From: Holosporales bacterium | GTDB taxonomy: Bacteria; Pseudomonadota; Alphaproteobacteria; UBA3830; JAIRMZ01 | NCBI GenBank assembly: GCA_031255325.1 | Contig: JAIRST010000036.1 | Location: 1 to 19,562, forward strand | Reading direction: 5' to 3' | DNA length: 19,562 nt | Translations under genes and position numbers: made by a program | The notes under the pieces: model-generated | The model's input: the letters and a program-made list of their open reading frames with translations, nothing else | Database searches by the model: none | Told to the model about the DNA's origin: nothing | In this document: positions 5,911 to 14,276 of the stretch, piece after piece | Numbering within the stretch: position 1 is the first letter of the stretch | How the letters are laid out: each line of letters opens with the position of its first letter

Positions 5911-8618
5911 AGCGTCTTTTTCGTTTTCTCATAACATTATTCCTTATCCTTTTTACAGGTGTAGGTGTTGCTGGACTAGGCGGACTTACTGTTCTTTATT
6001 ATTTTGCTCGAGGTCTTCCAGATCACCACACACTTGAAACGTACGCCCCTCCCCTTGCATCCCGTGTATTCGCAACGGATGGGAGCCTTGTAGCAGAGTA
6101 CGCCCTAGAAAAGCGCCTCTTTATTCCCATAGAAGCTGTTCCTGAAAAACTAGTGCGCGCTTTCTTGGCGGCAGAAGATAAGAATTTTTTCCTTCATCTT
6201 GGGCTCGATCCCCTGGGCATTTTACGAGCAGTTATTGTAAATGTGACGCATATGAGACAGCACAAACGTCTCGTTGGAGCATCAACAATTACGCAGCAAG
6301 TTGCCAAGAATTTTCTGCTTGGTAGTGAAGTTTCTCTCGCCCGAAAAATTCGAGAAGCTATTCTCTCTTTTAGGATTGAACAAGCCCTAGGGAAAAAGAA
6401 AATCCTAGAGCTTTATCTTAACCAAATTTACCTAGGACTAGGATCTTATGGTGTGGCGGGTGCTGCGTATGCGTATTTCAGCAAATCTTTAGATGATCTT
6501 TCTATCGCTGAGTGCGCTTATTTAGCAGCTCTTGCCAAAGGAGCAGAGAATTATCATCCTCTGCGTCACCCTTATCAAGCCAAGGAACGACGGGATTGGG
6601 TTATCAAAAGGATGAAGGATGAACAATGGATTTCCCCCCAACAAGCTGAAGAAGCAATGGCGGAACCTCTCGCAATTGTTTCTCCGAAAGAACGCGCTTT
6701 TGTTAAAGCGGACTATTTTGCTGAAGAGATTCGACGCGAACTGATCGACCGCCTTTCTTTCGAGAAACTTTATACTGGAGGATTTGTTGTACAAAGCACC
6801 TTAATTCCCTCCATGCAAAAAGCCGCTGAGGAGGTATTGCGTGCTGGTCTGCGTGCCTATGACCGCCAACATGGATGGCGAGGTCCTCTTGTAGAGAACG
6901 CTCATACTTTATCTTGGGGAGAGATTACCCAAAAGTATGCTGCCATCAAAGGAGATTTGCCACTTGAGCTTGCTCGTGTGCTTGAGGTGCATGCAAAGGA
7001 CGTCCTTTTGGAAATGAGAGGAAAGAAAGGGCACATCCCCTTATCGGAACTTACTTGGGCACGAAAAGAACAGAGCTCTGGGTTGGGACCAGTGGTGAAA
7101 CACCCCAGGGATGTCTTATCCACAGGCAACCTAATTTGGGTGGGAGAAAGTCCGCAAGGGTACACACTCGAGCAAATTCCAGAAGTTCAAGGAGCACTTG
7201 TTGCTTTGGACCCGTGGACTGGTCATGTTTTGGCTTTGCAAGGAGGGTACACCTTTAATGCAAGCCAATATAACAGAGCGACACAAGCTAAACGCCAATC
7301 AGGGTCAGCGATTAAACCGTTCGTATACCTTGCGGGGCTTTTACATGGGTTGACACCAACGACACTTTTCAACGATGCCCCTATTGCGATTGATTTAGGG
7401 GCTCAAGGCATATGGCGTCCTAAAAATTATGGACAAAAGTTTTTAGGGACGCTTCCAATGCGTATGGGACTTGAGAAATCTCTAAATACTCTCACTATAC
7501 GTGTTGCTCAAAAAACTGGTATAGCAAAAATTGCCGAAGTCACGGAAACTTTCGGTATTTTTGAGAAGATGCCACCGCACCTCTCTATGGCTTTAGGAGC
7601 TGGAGAAACCACGCTTTTGCGTTTAACGGTGGCTTATGGCATGCTTGCCAATGGGGGGCGAACAATTACGCCTTCTTTGATTTCGTTTGTGCAAGATCGA
7701 TGTGGACAAGTTATCCTAAAAAATGACCATCGTGTTTTTAATGCAATGCACGATGCAACAGAAGAAACACCCCCTATTCTCCCTGATACACGGAAAGAAA
7801 TTACAGATCCACTGAGTGTTTATCAAGTTATCAGCATGCTTGAGGGGGCTGTCGAACGTGGCACAGCACGAGCTGCTAAAACATTGGGGGTACCTATTGC
7901 AGCAAAAACAGGTACGAGTAACGACAGTAAAGATGTGTGGTGTATTGGATTTACACCGAATCTTGTTGTTGGGGTGTTTATAGGATTTGACGCACCACGG
8001 TGTTTAGGGACACGCGCAACAGGAGGAACTCTTGCAGCCCCTATATTCGTTGATTTTATGAAAAAGGTATTGCCATCTTATTCTCCGACACCATTCAAAG
8101 TTCCTCGAGGTATTTGTTTCCGGCGTATTAATCGCCTTACAGGGGCTTCCCCTACTTCTGCCACAGAACCAGATACGATTCTAGAAGCCTTTAAACTTGA
8201 TGAAAAACCTGTGGAATCTGAAGATAGTGAAAAGAAAGATATAGAAACGCAAAGCATGGAAGAACAAGTGCCTATCGCTTCTTCGGTAGACAATCAGAAA
8301 GCACCCTCTGATGATACTGATGACCAGCTCAACGACTTATGGGAAGAAGTCCTTCCTGAAAATAATTCTCAGGAAGACGCGTTAGAACGCCCCCTCAACG
8401 AACACCCAGACCACGAGGACACCTCTGATCAACCACAGCAGGATACCACTGATGATTTTGCCCATCTGATTGATGAAACCTCGGAAGAAAAATCCAAAGG
8501 TAAATCCACTTGCAAAAAAACAGAACCCAACGACATAGAAAAAACTCTTTCAGAAGACGTCACCTCTTCTACGCAAAAAGAAACCCCTCCTTCAACTTCC
8601 ATTCCTCTTTTATATTAA
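5907..8618 (+). CDS. mrcA: Class A penicillin-binding protein 1A with acidic C-terminal tail
   Basis: This bifunctional enzyme polymerises lipid II and cross-links peptidoglycan at the inner membrane. A membrane anchor spans about residues 8-33. The GT51 glycosyltransferase shows AAEDKNFF (Glu90), GASTITQQVAKN (124-135) and ILELYLNQIYLG (Glu168). After an OB-like insert, the transpeptidase has SAIK (Ser467, Lys470), SLN (525-527) and KTGTS (Lys667). At 903 residues it is longer than most PBP1A. The extra length is a tail of about 140 residues (from about 763) rich in Asp, Glu, Ser, Thr and Gln, low in complexity and probably disordered; it would lie in the periplasm. The start overlaps the amidase stop by 4 bases. 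The frame is complete. Confidence 0.95.
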   Translation: MKRLFRFLITLFLILFTGVGVAGLGGLTVLYYFARGLPDHHTLETYAPPLASRVFATDGSLVAEYALEKRLFIPIEAVPEKLVRAFLAAEDKNFFLHLGLDPLGILRAVIVNVTHMRQHKRLVGASTITQQVAKNFLLGSEVSLARKIREAILSFRIEQALGKKKILELYLNQIYLGLGSYGVAGAAYAYFSKSLDDLSIAECAYLAALAKGAENYHPLRHPYQAKERRDWVIKRMKDEQWISPQQAEEAMAEPLAIVSPKERAFVKADYFAEEIRRELIDRLSFEKLYTGGFVVQSTLIPSMQKAAEEVLRAGLRAYDRQHGWRGPLVENAHTLSWGEITQKYAAIKGDLPLELARVLEVHAKDVLLEMRGKKGHIPLSELTWARKEQSSGLGPVVKHPRDVLSTGNLIWVGESPQGYTLEQIPEVQGALVALDPWTGHVLALQGGYTFNASQYNRATQAKRQSGSAIKPFVYLAGLLHGLTPTTLFNDAPIAIDLGAQGIWRPKNYGQKFLGTLPMRMGLEKSLNTLTIRVAQKTGIAKIAEVTETFGIFEKMPPHLSMALGAGETTLLRLTVAYGMLANGGRTITPSLISFVQDRCGQVILKNDHRVFNAMHDATEETPPILPDTRKEITDPLSVYQVISMLEGAVERGTARAAKTLGVPIAAKTGTSNDSKDVWCIGFTPNLVVGVFIGFDAPRCLGTRATGGTLAAPIFVDFMKKVLPSYSPTPFKVPRGICFRRINRLTGASPTSATEPDTILEAFKLDEKPVESEDSEKKDIETQSMEEQVPIASSVDNQKAPSDDTDDQLNDLWEEVLPENNSQEDALERPLNEHPDHEDTSDQPQQDTTDDFAHLIDETSEEKSKGKSTCKKTEPNDIEKTLSEDVTSSTQKETPPSTSIPLLY

Positions 8619-9140
8619 GAGAGCTTTTACGTGGTCTTACGGAAATCCATTACGGCGTATTAGTACCTCCCCCCTTTAAAATTGATACACACAGTCAAAC
8701 GGATATCAAAAGATGTCCATGATCTGGACTCAGACTACCAGAGGTGGAAGTATTGGCCCATCTTGAGTAACTCCGTAAAGGGCGGATTTGTAAATTTGGA
8801 AAGGTATAGAGGCCGCGTTTGAGCGTTTTTACGCGATCCGACCGAACTGATGAGATATACAAGTATAATGTAGAGGGAAGAAAGGTAGGAATAGACCACA
8901 AGATACCTATCACAAGATAGTTGGTATTCCTTTATATTCAAATCCTAAAGCCAGGCTTAATGTTTTAAGAAAGGTGTTACGGGGTAAGGAGCGCTGGCGC
9001 TGAAGTTGAGGATTGAACAGATCTATTCTAGGAATGAAATATGATGAGGTGTGCTTTTTTATAGGAAGAAACAAAAGAGGATACCGAAGACGATGGGTCG
9101 TTGCCGGAAATACAGATAAGAAAGAAAGGAGGCTAACTTT
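8619..9140. other. 522-base gap without a recognised gene between converging genes
   Basis: It lies between the ends of mrcA (+) and hppA (-). No tRNA, RNase P, tmRNA or SRP RNA landmarks were seen on either strand. The + frame that continues from mrcA contains a protein-like stretch after the TAG at 8661 (RISKDVHDLDSDYQRWKYWP at 8700-8759, then more). It is cut by TGA at 8820 and TAG at 8871, with no homology that I recognise. Near 8887-8931 an AGGAATA/TATTCCT inverted repeat encloses two direct copies of CACAAGATA. The stretch may be decayed coding DNA; that is a guess. No clear terminator for either flanking gene was found. Confidence 0.4.
8887..8931. repeat. Inverted repeat enclosing a tandem 9-mer
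   Basis: AGGAATA (8887-8893) is the exact reverse complement of TATTCCT (8925-8931). Inside are two copies of CACAAGATA, at 8897-8905 and 8911-8919, with a period of 14. It lies in the long gap between mrcA and hppA. Its role is unknown, and it has no terminator-like T-run. Confidence 0.45.
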
Positions 9141-11219
9141 TTATAAACTATGCGCCAAGGTTGCTAACAAAAGGAGCGCAACAATATTGATAACCTTGAT
9201 CATCGGATTAATAGAAGGACCGGCCGTATCCTTATAAGGATCCCCTACAGTGTCTCCTGTAATAGATGCTTTATGAGCCTCAGATCCTTTGCCACCGAAG
9301 TTTCCATTTTCAATGTATTTCTTGGCATTATCCCACGCCCCCCCTCCTGACGTCATCGAGATAGCAACGAATAATCCTGTTACGATGGTGCCTAGTAACA
9401 TCGCTCCTATACTTTCAAGAGCAGCTATCTGACCGCCACACAAAAAGATAGCGTAATATAGCACAATTGGAGCAAGAACAGGCAACAAAGAAGGCACAAT
9501 CATTTCATGAATAGCAGCTTTAGTTAACATATCTACAGCACGCCTGTAATCTGGCTTTGCTTTTCCTTCTAAAATACCTTTAATCTCTTTAAATTGTCGG
9601 CGTACTTCAACAACAATAGCCCCCGCTGCACGTCCAACTGCCGTCATCCCACAAGATCCAAAAATATAAGGCAACAACCCCCCTAAAAACAAACCAACAA
9701 CGATATAGGGATTTTCCAGACTGAAATTCACCGTCAAATTTGGGAAGTAATGCTGAAGATCCTGCGTGTATGTAGAAAAAAGCACCAATGCAGCCAGTCC
9801 TGCAGAACCAATAGCATACCCTTTTGTAACGGCTTTTGTTGTATTTCCGACAGCATCCAACGCATCTGTTACGTTACGCACCTCTTCTGGCAAGCCAGAC
9901 ATCTCTGCAATACCACCGGCGTTGTCCGTAACAGGCCCATAAGCATCTAGCGTTACAACGGTTCCTGCTAAGGCGAGCATTGCTGTTGCTGCAATCGCGA
10001 TACCGTAAAGACCTGCACTCAGGTGAGCAACCAAAATTCCCGCAGAAATAACAACAATCGGAAGAGCTGTGGATTCCATGGAAATCGCAAGACCTTGGAT
10101 AATATTTGTTGCATGTCCTGTTGTTGAAGCTTGTGCGATACTGCGTACAGGCCGATAGCGAGTTGCCGTGTAGTATTCAGTACCCCACACGAGCAGCGCT
10201 GTTACAACCAACCCATCTAAAGCACAGGTAATCAAATCACATCCGGAAAAACTTGCCCCTGCCGCAGAAAATAACACGCCGCATCCAGGCACATGTTTCG
10301 TAAGAACAGTAATCCCTATACCAGAGATGATAGCTGTCGCGAAAAACCCTTTATAAAGAGCGTTCATAATATTTTGACTTTTTCCAAGTCGTACAAAAAA
10401 AGACCCTAAAATAGATCCTATAATGCATACTGCCGCAATTGCTAACGGATACATGATCAGTTGTTGACGCGCTTCTCCTTCGAAAAAGATATCAGCCAGT
10501 ACCATCACCGCAGAAAGCGTAACCACATAAGTTTCGAATAAATCCGCAGCCATGCCTGCGCAATCGCCTACATTGTCGCCTACATTATCTGCTATAACAC
10601 CCGGATTCCGCGGGTCATCTTCGGGAATACCCGCTTCAATTTTCCCAACAAGGTCTGCCCCAACATCAGCTCCTTTGGTGAAAATACCCCCCCCTAGACG
10701 CGCGAAAATAGAGATCAAAGAGGCGCCAAAGCTTAAAGAAATTAAGGCTTCTGAAGCTATACGAGCATCTGGAACAATAGATTGAAGATAAGAATGATAA
10801 AGGGTAATTCCCAAAAGTCCGAGACCAACAACTAAAAATCCCGTTACAGAACCGGCTTTATAAGCCACCGACAGTGCGGTCCCTAAACCATTACGAGCTG
10901 CTTCGGCTGTACGCACATTAGCGCGTATCGACACATTCATGCCAATGTACCCAGCAACACCAGACAAAACAGCTCCCAGGATAAATCCCATAGCAGCATA
11001 AATACCCAAAAATGCATAAACAAAAACGGTAACACCTCCCCCTACCCAAGCAATGACACGATATTGCCTGTTCAGGTAAGCCCGCGCTCCTTCTTGAATA
11101 GCGCCTGCGACTTCTTGCATCCGTTCTGTTCCTACGGAAATAGTAGCAATGCCTCTAAAGGCAAAAAAACCATAGAGGAGGGCTAAAAATGCACAAGCAA
11201 TGATAAGTGTTTGTTCCAT
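9141..11219 (-). CDS. hppA: K+-independent H+-translocating membrane pyrophosphatase
   Basis: This integral membrane pump couples hydrolysis of cytoplasmic pyrophosphate to proton export. The 692-residue length and about 16 hydrophobic segments fit the family. The substrate site is clear: FTKGADVGADLVGKIEAGIP near residues 180-200, then DNVGDNVGDCAGMAADLFE. The C-terminal part has GGGAWDNAKKYIE and GDTVGDPYKDTAGPS. In GNTTKAVTKGYAIGSAG the residue that separates the two subfamilies is Lys462. Family work links lysine there to potassium-independent pumps and alanine to K+-dependent ones, so this one should not need K+. The ATG at 11219 follows AAAGGTAGAGG. It is the last gene of the minus-strand cluster, 62 bases after the small ORF. 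Pyrophosphate from biosynthesis could be its source. Confidence 0.96.
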   Translation of the reverse strand: MEQTLIIACAFLALLYGFFAFRGIATISVGTERMQEVAGAIQEGARAYLNRQYRVIAWVGGGVTVFVYAFLGIYAAMGFILGAVLSGVAGYIGMNVSIRANVRTAEAARNGLGTALSVAYKAGSVTGFLVVGLGLLGITLYHSYLQSIVPDARIASEALISLSFGASLISIFARLGGGIFTKGADVGADLVGKIEAGIPEDDPRNPGVIADNVGDNVGDCAGMAADLFETYVVTLSAVMVLADIFFEGEARQQLIMYPLAIAAVCIIGSILGSFFVRLGKSQNIMNALYKGFFATAIISGIGITVLTKHVPGCGVLFSAAGASFSGCDLITCALDGLVVTALLVWGTEYYTATRYRPVRSIAQASTTGHATNIIQGLAISMESTALPIVVISAGILVAHLSAGLYGIAIAATAMLALAGTVVTLDAYGPVTDNAGGIAEMSGLPEEVRNVTDALDAVGNTTKAVTKGYAIGSAGLAALVLFSTYTQDLQHYFPNLTVNFSLENPYIVVGLFLGGLLPYIFGSCGMTAVGRAAGAIVVEVRRQFKEIKGILEGKAKPDYRRAVDMLTKAAIHEMIVPSLLPVLAPIVLYYAIFLCGGQIAALESIGAMLLGTIVTGLFVAISMTSGGGAWDNAKKYIENGNFGGKGSEAHKASITGDTVGDPYKDTAGPSINPMIKVINIVALLLLATLAHSL

Positions 11220-11281
11220 GACCTCTACCTTTCAATTTTGCCAAGATGCGCTTCCTGTGCAACACCTCAAAATACCGTTTC

Positions 11282-11461
11282 TTATTTTCTTCTCAGGCAG
11301 AATATCCATAAACCTGCAAAACCCGCACCATAATGCCATAAATACGGTTTTGATGCAAATTCAGGATTTTGCTGAATGTTTACAAAGTCGCTCTCTAATA
11401 TAAGTTTAGTTTCTTCGTATTTCTTTTCAATGTCTTCTCTAAATTGATGATGAGATTTCAT
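11282..11461 (-). CDS. Small putative membrane protein, 59 residues, overlapping the mvaD stop
   Basis: On the minus strand an ATG at 11461 overlaps the mvaD stop codon as ATGA and opens a 59-codon frame ending in TAA at 11284-11282. The N-terminal two thirds are charged and probably helical (HHQFREDIEKKYEETKLILE). The C-terminus has a short hydrophobic segment flanked by basic residues (LWHYGAGFAGLWIFCLRRK), which suggests a tail-anchored small membrane protein. GAGGAG stands immediately before the ATG, too close for an ideal ribosome site, so translation by coupling to mvaD is more likely. I do not recognise the family. The frame fills most of the gap between mvaD and hppA, and the 4-base overlap matches the style of the upstream genes. 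Both points favour a real gene. Confidence 0.6.
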   Translation of the reverse strand: MKSHHQFREDIEKKYEETKLILESDFVNIQQNPEFASKPYLWHYGAGFAGLWIFCLRRK

Positions 11462-12585
11462 CTCCTCAACATAATCACTTTCTCCTGTATCAACGTATCA
11501 GGAAGGGCGGCTATCTGATCGGCTCCTATCGCGATAGGAGCGTGCGTTTTATTGAAATAGACAGTTAAAGGAATATTCAAAGTTCTGGCAATCGTTTGCA
11601 GTATGTCTTCAACTCTTCCGAAATCCTCTTTGTGAAATAAAAGATGTATATTAGGGCCTGCGTCAAGCGTCCAAAAGGCACGTATAGCATGCTGATCTCG
11701 TTGTCGAATAAAAAAATTCAGAAACGAGTTTGTTTGTGGAAGCAAGTAACACACAGGTTCCTGCATCGTTTGCATAACGGCATGCATAGCAAAAGCATCT
11801 CGTTCTGCGTGGTGAGTGAGTGTCTGCCAATCACCTTTATAAAGGGCATCTTTGATTTCCTCAAGAATACGAGGCAGCGCTGCATGACGTAAAGGAAATA
11901 ATGGAGATGTTATTGCTGACATATGCCCTTGACTGCTGGAAACAGCCTTTTCTTGTGAACTGATCACGACGACACCATGCTCAAGATTTTGAAAATCCCT
12001 ATGTGCCTCAATGGAATGTGTTTGCGTTATAGGGTGTTCTAATAAGCGTTCCCACAAGACAAATGCCGCAGGTAAAACAGATCGGGTCGCAGATCCACTT
12101 AAAAGACGTGCTCCCTCTGTCAACCATAGGGTGTATTCTTCTGGTGAGAAAACCTCTGCGAGGTGAAAAGAGTCAGATAAAGCGCCAATTAAAGCCGCTC
12201 CTCCTGAAGCACTTGAGGCAATCCCGCAAGCAACAGGGAAATTCCCAGTACTATTGATGCATAAAGCTGTTTTTTGTCCAAGACCTTGAAGAATCTTGGT
12301 TAAAACAGTCTGCATTCGTTCTGGAAGAACAGCACGGTGACCATTTAAAGAAAAATGTATTCCCGGTTCAGGAGTAGGATGAACAACTGTATAAGATCGG
12401 AATCCCCCCAAGGTAAAACTGATGCTAGAATTTAGTGGAATTTGGAGATACAAAGGCTCTTTGCCCCAATATTTGATGAGTGCAATATTAGAAGGCGCGC
12501 TACAATAGCCTTGCGTTTGAGATAAAGGAGCGCAACGCGCTCTATTCAAAAGCTGATGAAACCGAGAAAAAGTATCGGTTGTCAC
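11458..12585 (-). CDS. mvaD: Diphosphomevalonate decarboxylase
   Basis: This GHMP-family enzyme performs the last mevalonate-pathway step, ATP-dependent decarboxylation of mevalonate 5-diphosphate to isopentenyl diphosphate. The diagnostic motif APSNIALIKYWGK lies at residues 30-42 when counted from the GTG at 12585. The phosphate-binding loop GIASSASGGAALIG, the stretch LSGSATRSV (arginine that contacts substrate) and LDAGPN with the catalytic aspartate are all present. The open frame extends to an ATG at 12660, but that would overlap the kinase gene by 79 bases. The GTG overlaps the kinase TGA as GTGA, matching the coupled layout, and gives 375 residues, normal for the family. Most alphaproteobacteria lack this pathway. 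The reaction is well supported; the start is a choice. Confidence 0.93.
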   Translation of the reverse strand: MTTDTFSRFHQLLNRARCAPLSQTQGYCSAPSNIALIKYWGKEPLYLQIPLNSSISFTLGGFRSYTVVHPTPEPGIHFSLNGHRAVLPERMQTVLTKILQGLGQKTALCINSTGNFPVACGIASSASGGAALIGALSDSFHLAEVFSPEEYTLWLTEGARLLSGSATRSVLPAAFVLWERLLEHPITQTHSIEAHRDFQNLEHGVVVISSQEKAVSSSQGHMSAITSPLFPLRHAALPRILEEIKDALYKGDWQTLTHHAERDAFAMHAVMQTMQEPVCYLLPQTNSFLNFFIRQRDQHAIRAFWTLDAGPNIHLLFHKEDFGRVEDILQTIARTLNIPLTVYFNKTHAPIAIGADQIAALPDTLIQEKVIMLRR

Positions 12586-13571
12586 GGAAGAATAATCTCC
12601 GTGATAATATGATCTTGAAAGGCTTGCAGTTGGCACGCTTTCCACGGAGACCATAAGCAATCGCCAAACCCTGCCCCCAGACTTTTAAAAGGAATATTTT
12701 CCTGACGAAGATTCTGGATAAGATCCATATCTGGTAAGATGCCCTGCTGTTGCTGTATACTATGCGCCTGGGCGATAAGAGGCGAAAGGTGGGCAACATT
12801 TGGGTCTTTTAAAAACGATTCTGCTAGTGCGCCATGAGCACGAGCGTGCGAGAAACACTTTTCCTCTGAGAATTTTTTCAATGCCGCTTTTGTTTCGGCA
12901 TAAAGATACGTTCCAAGAATTGTACCGAAGTGTACATGTTCCTGGGGCGCATGCTGCACAGTAATGGGACAAAACTCCGGAAGAACCGCGTCATGAGTAC
13001 GTTTATACATCCACAGCTGAGGGGAAGAAAGATCTTTGGCCGCTAATTGTAATGTTGCGTCATATCCGCTTCCTGTTCCTTGAATACGATTTAAACTTTC
13101 ACGCAAGCGTTGGAAAAATAAGGAAGAAGCTAACGGAGGATCATTACAAAGATATCCGAAAAGAAAAGCATGGATACTGGCTAAAAGAGCAGATGAAGAC
13201 CCAAATCCCAAGTGAGGAGGAAAACTTTTCTCGACAGCGATAGTAAGATCTTTTTTATTTTTACGTAGCTTGATCAGCACATCTTCGTAAGGTGCCAGAA
13301 CCCCTTGAAAAAAATCAGCTCCTTCAAAAGAGTCAACAATAAGGATTTTTTCTTTTAAAAAAGCACTGTGCACACGTATGACAGGAGAAGTATCTGTACC
13401 CTGCACCGTACAAGATACCTCAACGCGAAAATCCGAAAACGTAACCGCAACACCTGGTAATCCTAAGAGTAAGCCATATTCTCCAAATAATAAGGCTTTT
13501 CCGGGCATGGAATAGCGACAAGATAATGCTTCGGCGTCAAAAGCTTTAATGGCGGAACAATCCTTCAACAT
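12582..13571 (-). CDS. GHMP kinase of the mevalonate pathway (phosphomevalonate kinase favoured, mevalonate kinase possible)
   Basis: The enzyme phosphorylates mevalonate or 5-phosphomevalonate with ATP. The three GHMP motifs are visible from the ATG at 13571 (329 residues): SMPGKALLFGEYGLLLG near the N-terminus, PPHLGFGSSSALLAS in the ATP loop, and LGAGFGDCLW near the C-terminus. GAGxGDC and the internal GTGSGYDATLQ resemble bacterial phosphomevalonate kinases, whereas mevalonate kinases usually end in GAGGGGC; automated annotation may still say mevalonate kinase. The frame is open to 13655, but that would overlap rnd by 110 bases. The ATG at 13571 has a good AAGGCGGGA upstream and only a 26-base overlap. 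It lies between rnd and mvaD on the same strand, so it should be co-expressed with mvaD. Confidence 0.85.
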   Translation of the reverse strand: MLKDCSAIKAFDAEALSCRYSMPGKALLFGEYGLLLGLPGVAVTFSDFRVEVSCTVQGTDTSPVIRVHSAFLKEKILIVDSFEGADFFQGVLAPYEDVLIKLRKNKKDLTIAVEKSFPPHLGFGSSSALLASIHAFLFGYLCNDPPLASSLFFQRLRESLNRIQGTGSGYDATLQLAAKDLSSPQLWMYKRTHDAVLPEFCPITVQHAPQEHVHFGTILGTYLYAETKAALKKFSEEKCFSHARAHGALAESFLKDPNVAHLSPLIAQAHSIQQQQGILPDMDLIQNLRQENIPFKSLGAGFGDCLWSPWKACQLQAFQDHIITEIILP

Positions 13572-14157
13572 CAAATCCCGCCTTCTCAATTTGTATAATT
13601 TCCGACAAGGCACGTAGTCCTGCCTGAAAAATCTCGGATTTTCTTTCACGTACAAGTATCGTATCTAGCTTTTTTTTCAAGGCGTGTAGATACAAAACGT
13701 CATTTGCGGCATAATGCTGCTGTTCTGGGCTAAGCGTATCGTTTCCCCAATCGGAGGTTTGCTCTTCTTTTGAAAGATCAATTTGCAACAAACTTTTGCA
13801 AAGTTCCTTTAGTCCATGTTGGTATGTGTACGTACGCGCAATTTTTGAAGCCAGTTTTGTGCAATAAAAGGGATATATAGAAATCCCAAAAGTTTTTTCC
13901 AATAAAGGAACATCAAAACGGGCAAAATGGAAAATTTTTAGTACTTTAGGATTCGCTAAAACACGTACTAAATGAGGAGCAGGATTCGGCAGAGAAGCGA
14001 TACGTACAAGATGACAAGCATCATCCCCACCACAGAGTTGCACCAGGCACAGACGGTCACGCCCAATTCTTAGCCCCATTGCTTCAGTATCAACAGCAAC
14101 CCCTTGCGGAAACGTAAGCCCCTCAGGCAAATCATTGAGGTGTAAAAAAATCTGCAC
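13546..14157 (-). CDS. rnd: Ribonuclease D-type 3'-5' exonuclease (exonuclease domain only)
   Basis: This DEDDy exonuclease trims the 3' ends of tRNA precursors and other small RNAs. All active-site residues are visible in 203 residues: VDTEAMGL (Asp23, Glu25), HFARFDVPLL (Asp82) and YAANDVLYL (Tyr149, Asp153). The HRDC domains of the longer E. coli enzyme are missing, as in the short alphaproteobacterial form. The start is a GTG at 14157, with AGAGAGG a few bases before it. It follows tRNA-Leu by only 22 bases with no terminator between them, so one transcript may carry both a tRNA and a tRNA-trimming enzyme. Its 3' end overlaps the kinase start. Confidence 0.92.
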   Translation of the reverse strand: MQIFLHLNDLPEGLTFPQGVAVDTEAMGLRIGRDRLCLVQLCGGDDACHLVRIASLPNPAPHLVRVLANPKVLKIFHFARFDVPLLEKTFGISIYPFYCTKLASKIARTYTYQHGLKELCKSLLQIDLSKEEQTSDWGNDTLSPEQQHYAANDVLYLHALKKKLDTILVRERKSEIFQAGLRALSEIIQIEKAGFDVEGLFRH

Positions 14158-14179
14158 AGTGCCTCTCTATAAGATAAAG

Positions 14180-14265
14180 TGGTGCCCAGAAGAAGACTCG
14201 AACTTCCACCTGCAGAGCAGACTAGAACCTGAATCTAGCGCGTCTACCAATTCCGCCATCTGGGC
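14180..14265 (-). tRNA. tRNA-Leu (anticodon CAG)
   Basis: The 86-base minus-strand sequence starts GCCCAGA and ends TCTGGGC plus A and an encoded CCA, so the 7-bp acceptor stem is perfect. The D arm carries GGTAGACG. The anticodon stem CTAGA/TCTAG closes the loop TTCAGGT, giving anticodon CAG (reads CUG). A long variable arm, typical of class II leucine tRNAs, precedes the T arm with GTTCGAGTC. CCA is encoded at 14182-14180. Confidence 0.96.
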
Positions 14266-14276
14266 GCCCAAAGTTG

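Noticed and set aside
8619..9140. RNase P, tmRNA, SRP RNA or CRISPR array in the long gap
   Set aside because: No diagnostic core sequences or regularly spaced repeats were found; two copies of a 9-mer are not an array.
9013..9237. 74-codon + strand frame near the hppA end
   Set aside because: It starts with TTG and its second half is antisense to hppA; no motif supports it.
11458..12660. Longer mvaD starting at the ATG at 12660
   Set aside because: It overlaps the kinase by 79 bases, whereas the GTG at 12585 gives a normal length and a GTGA junction.
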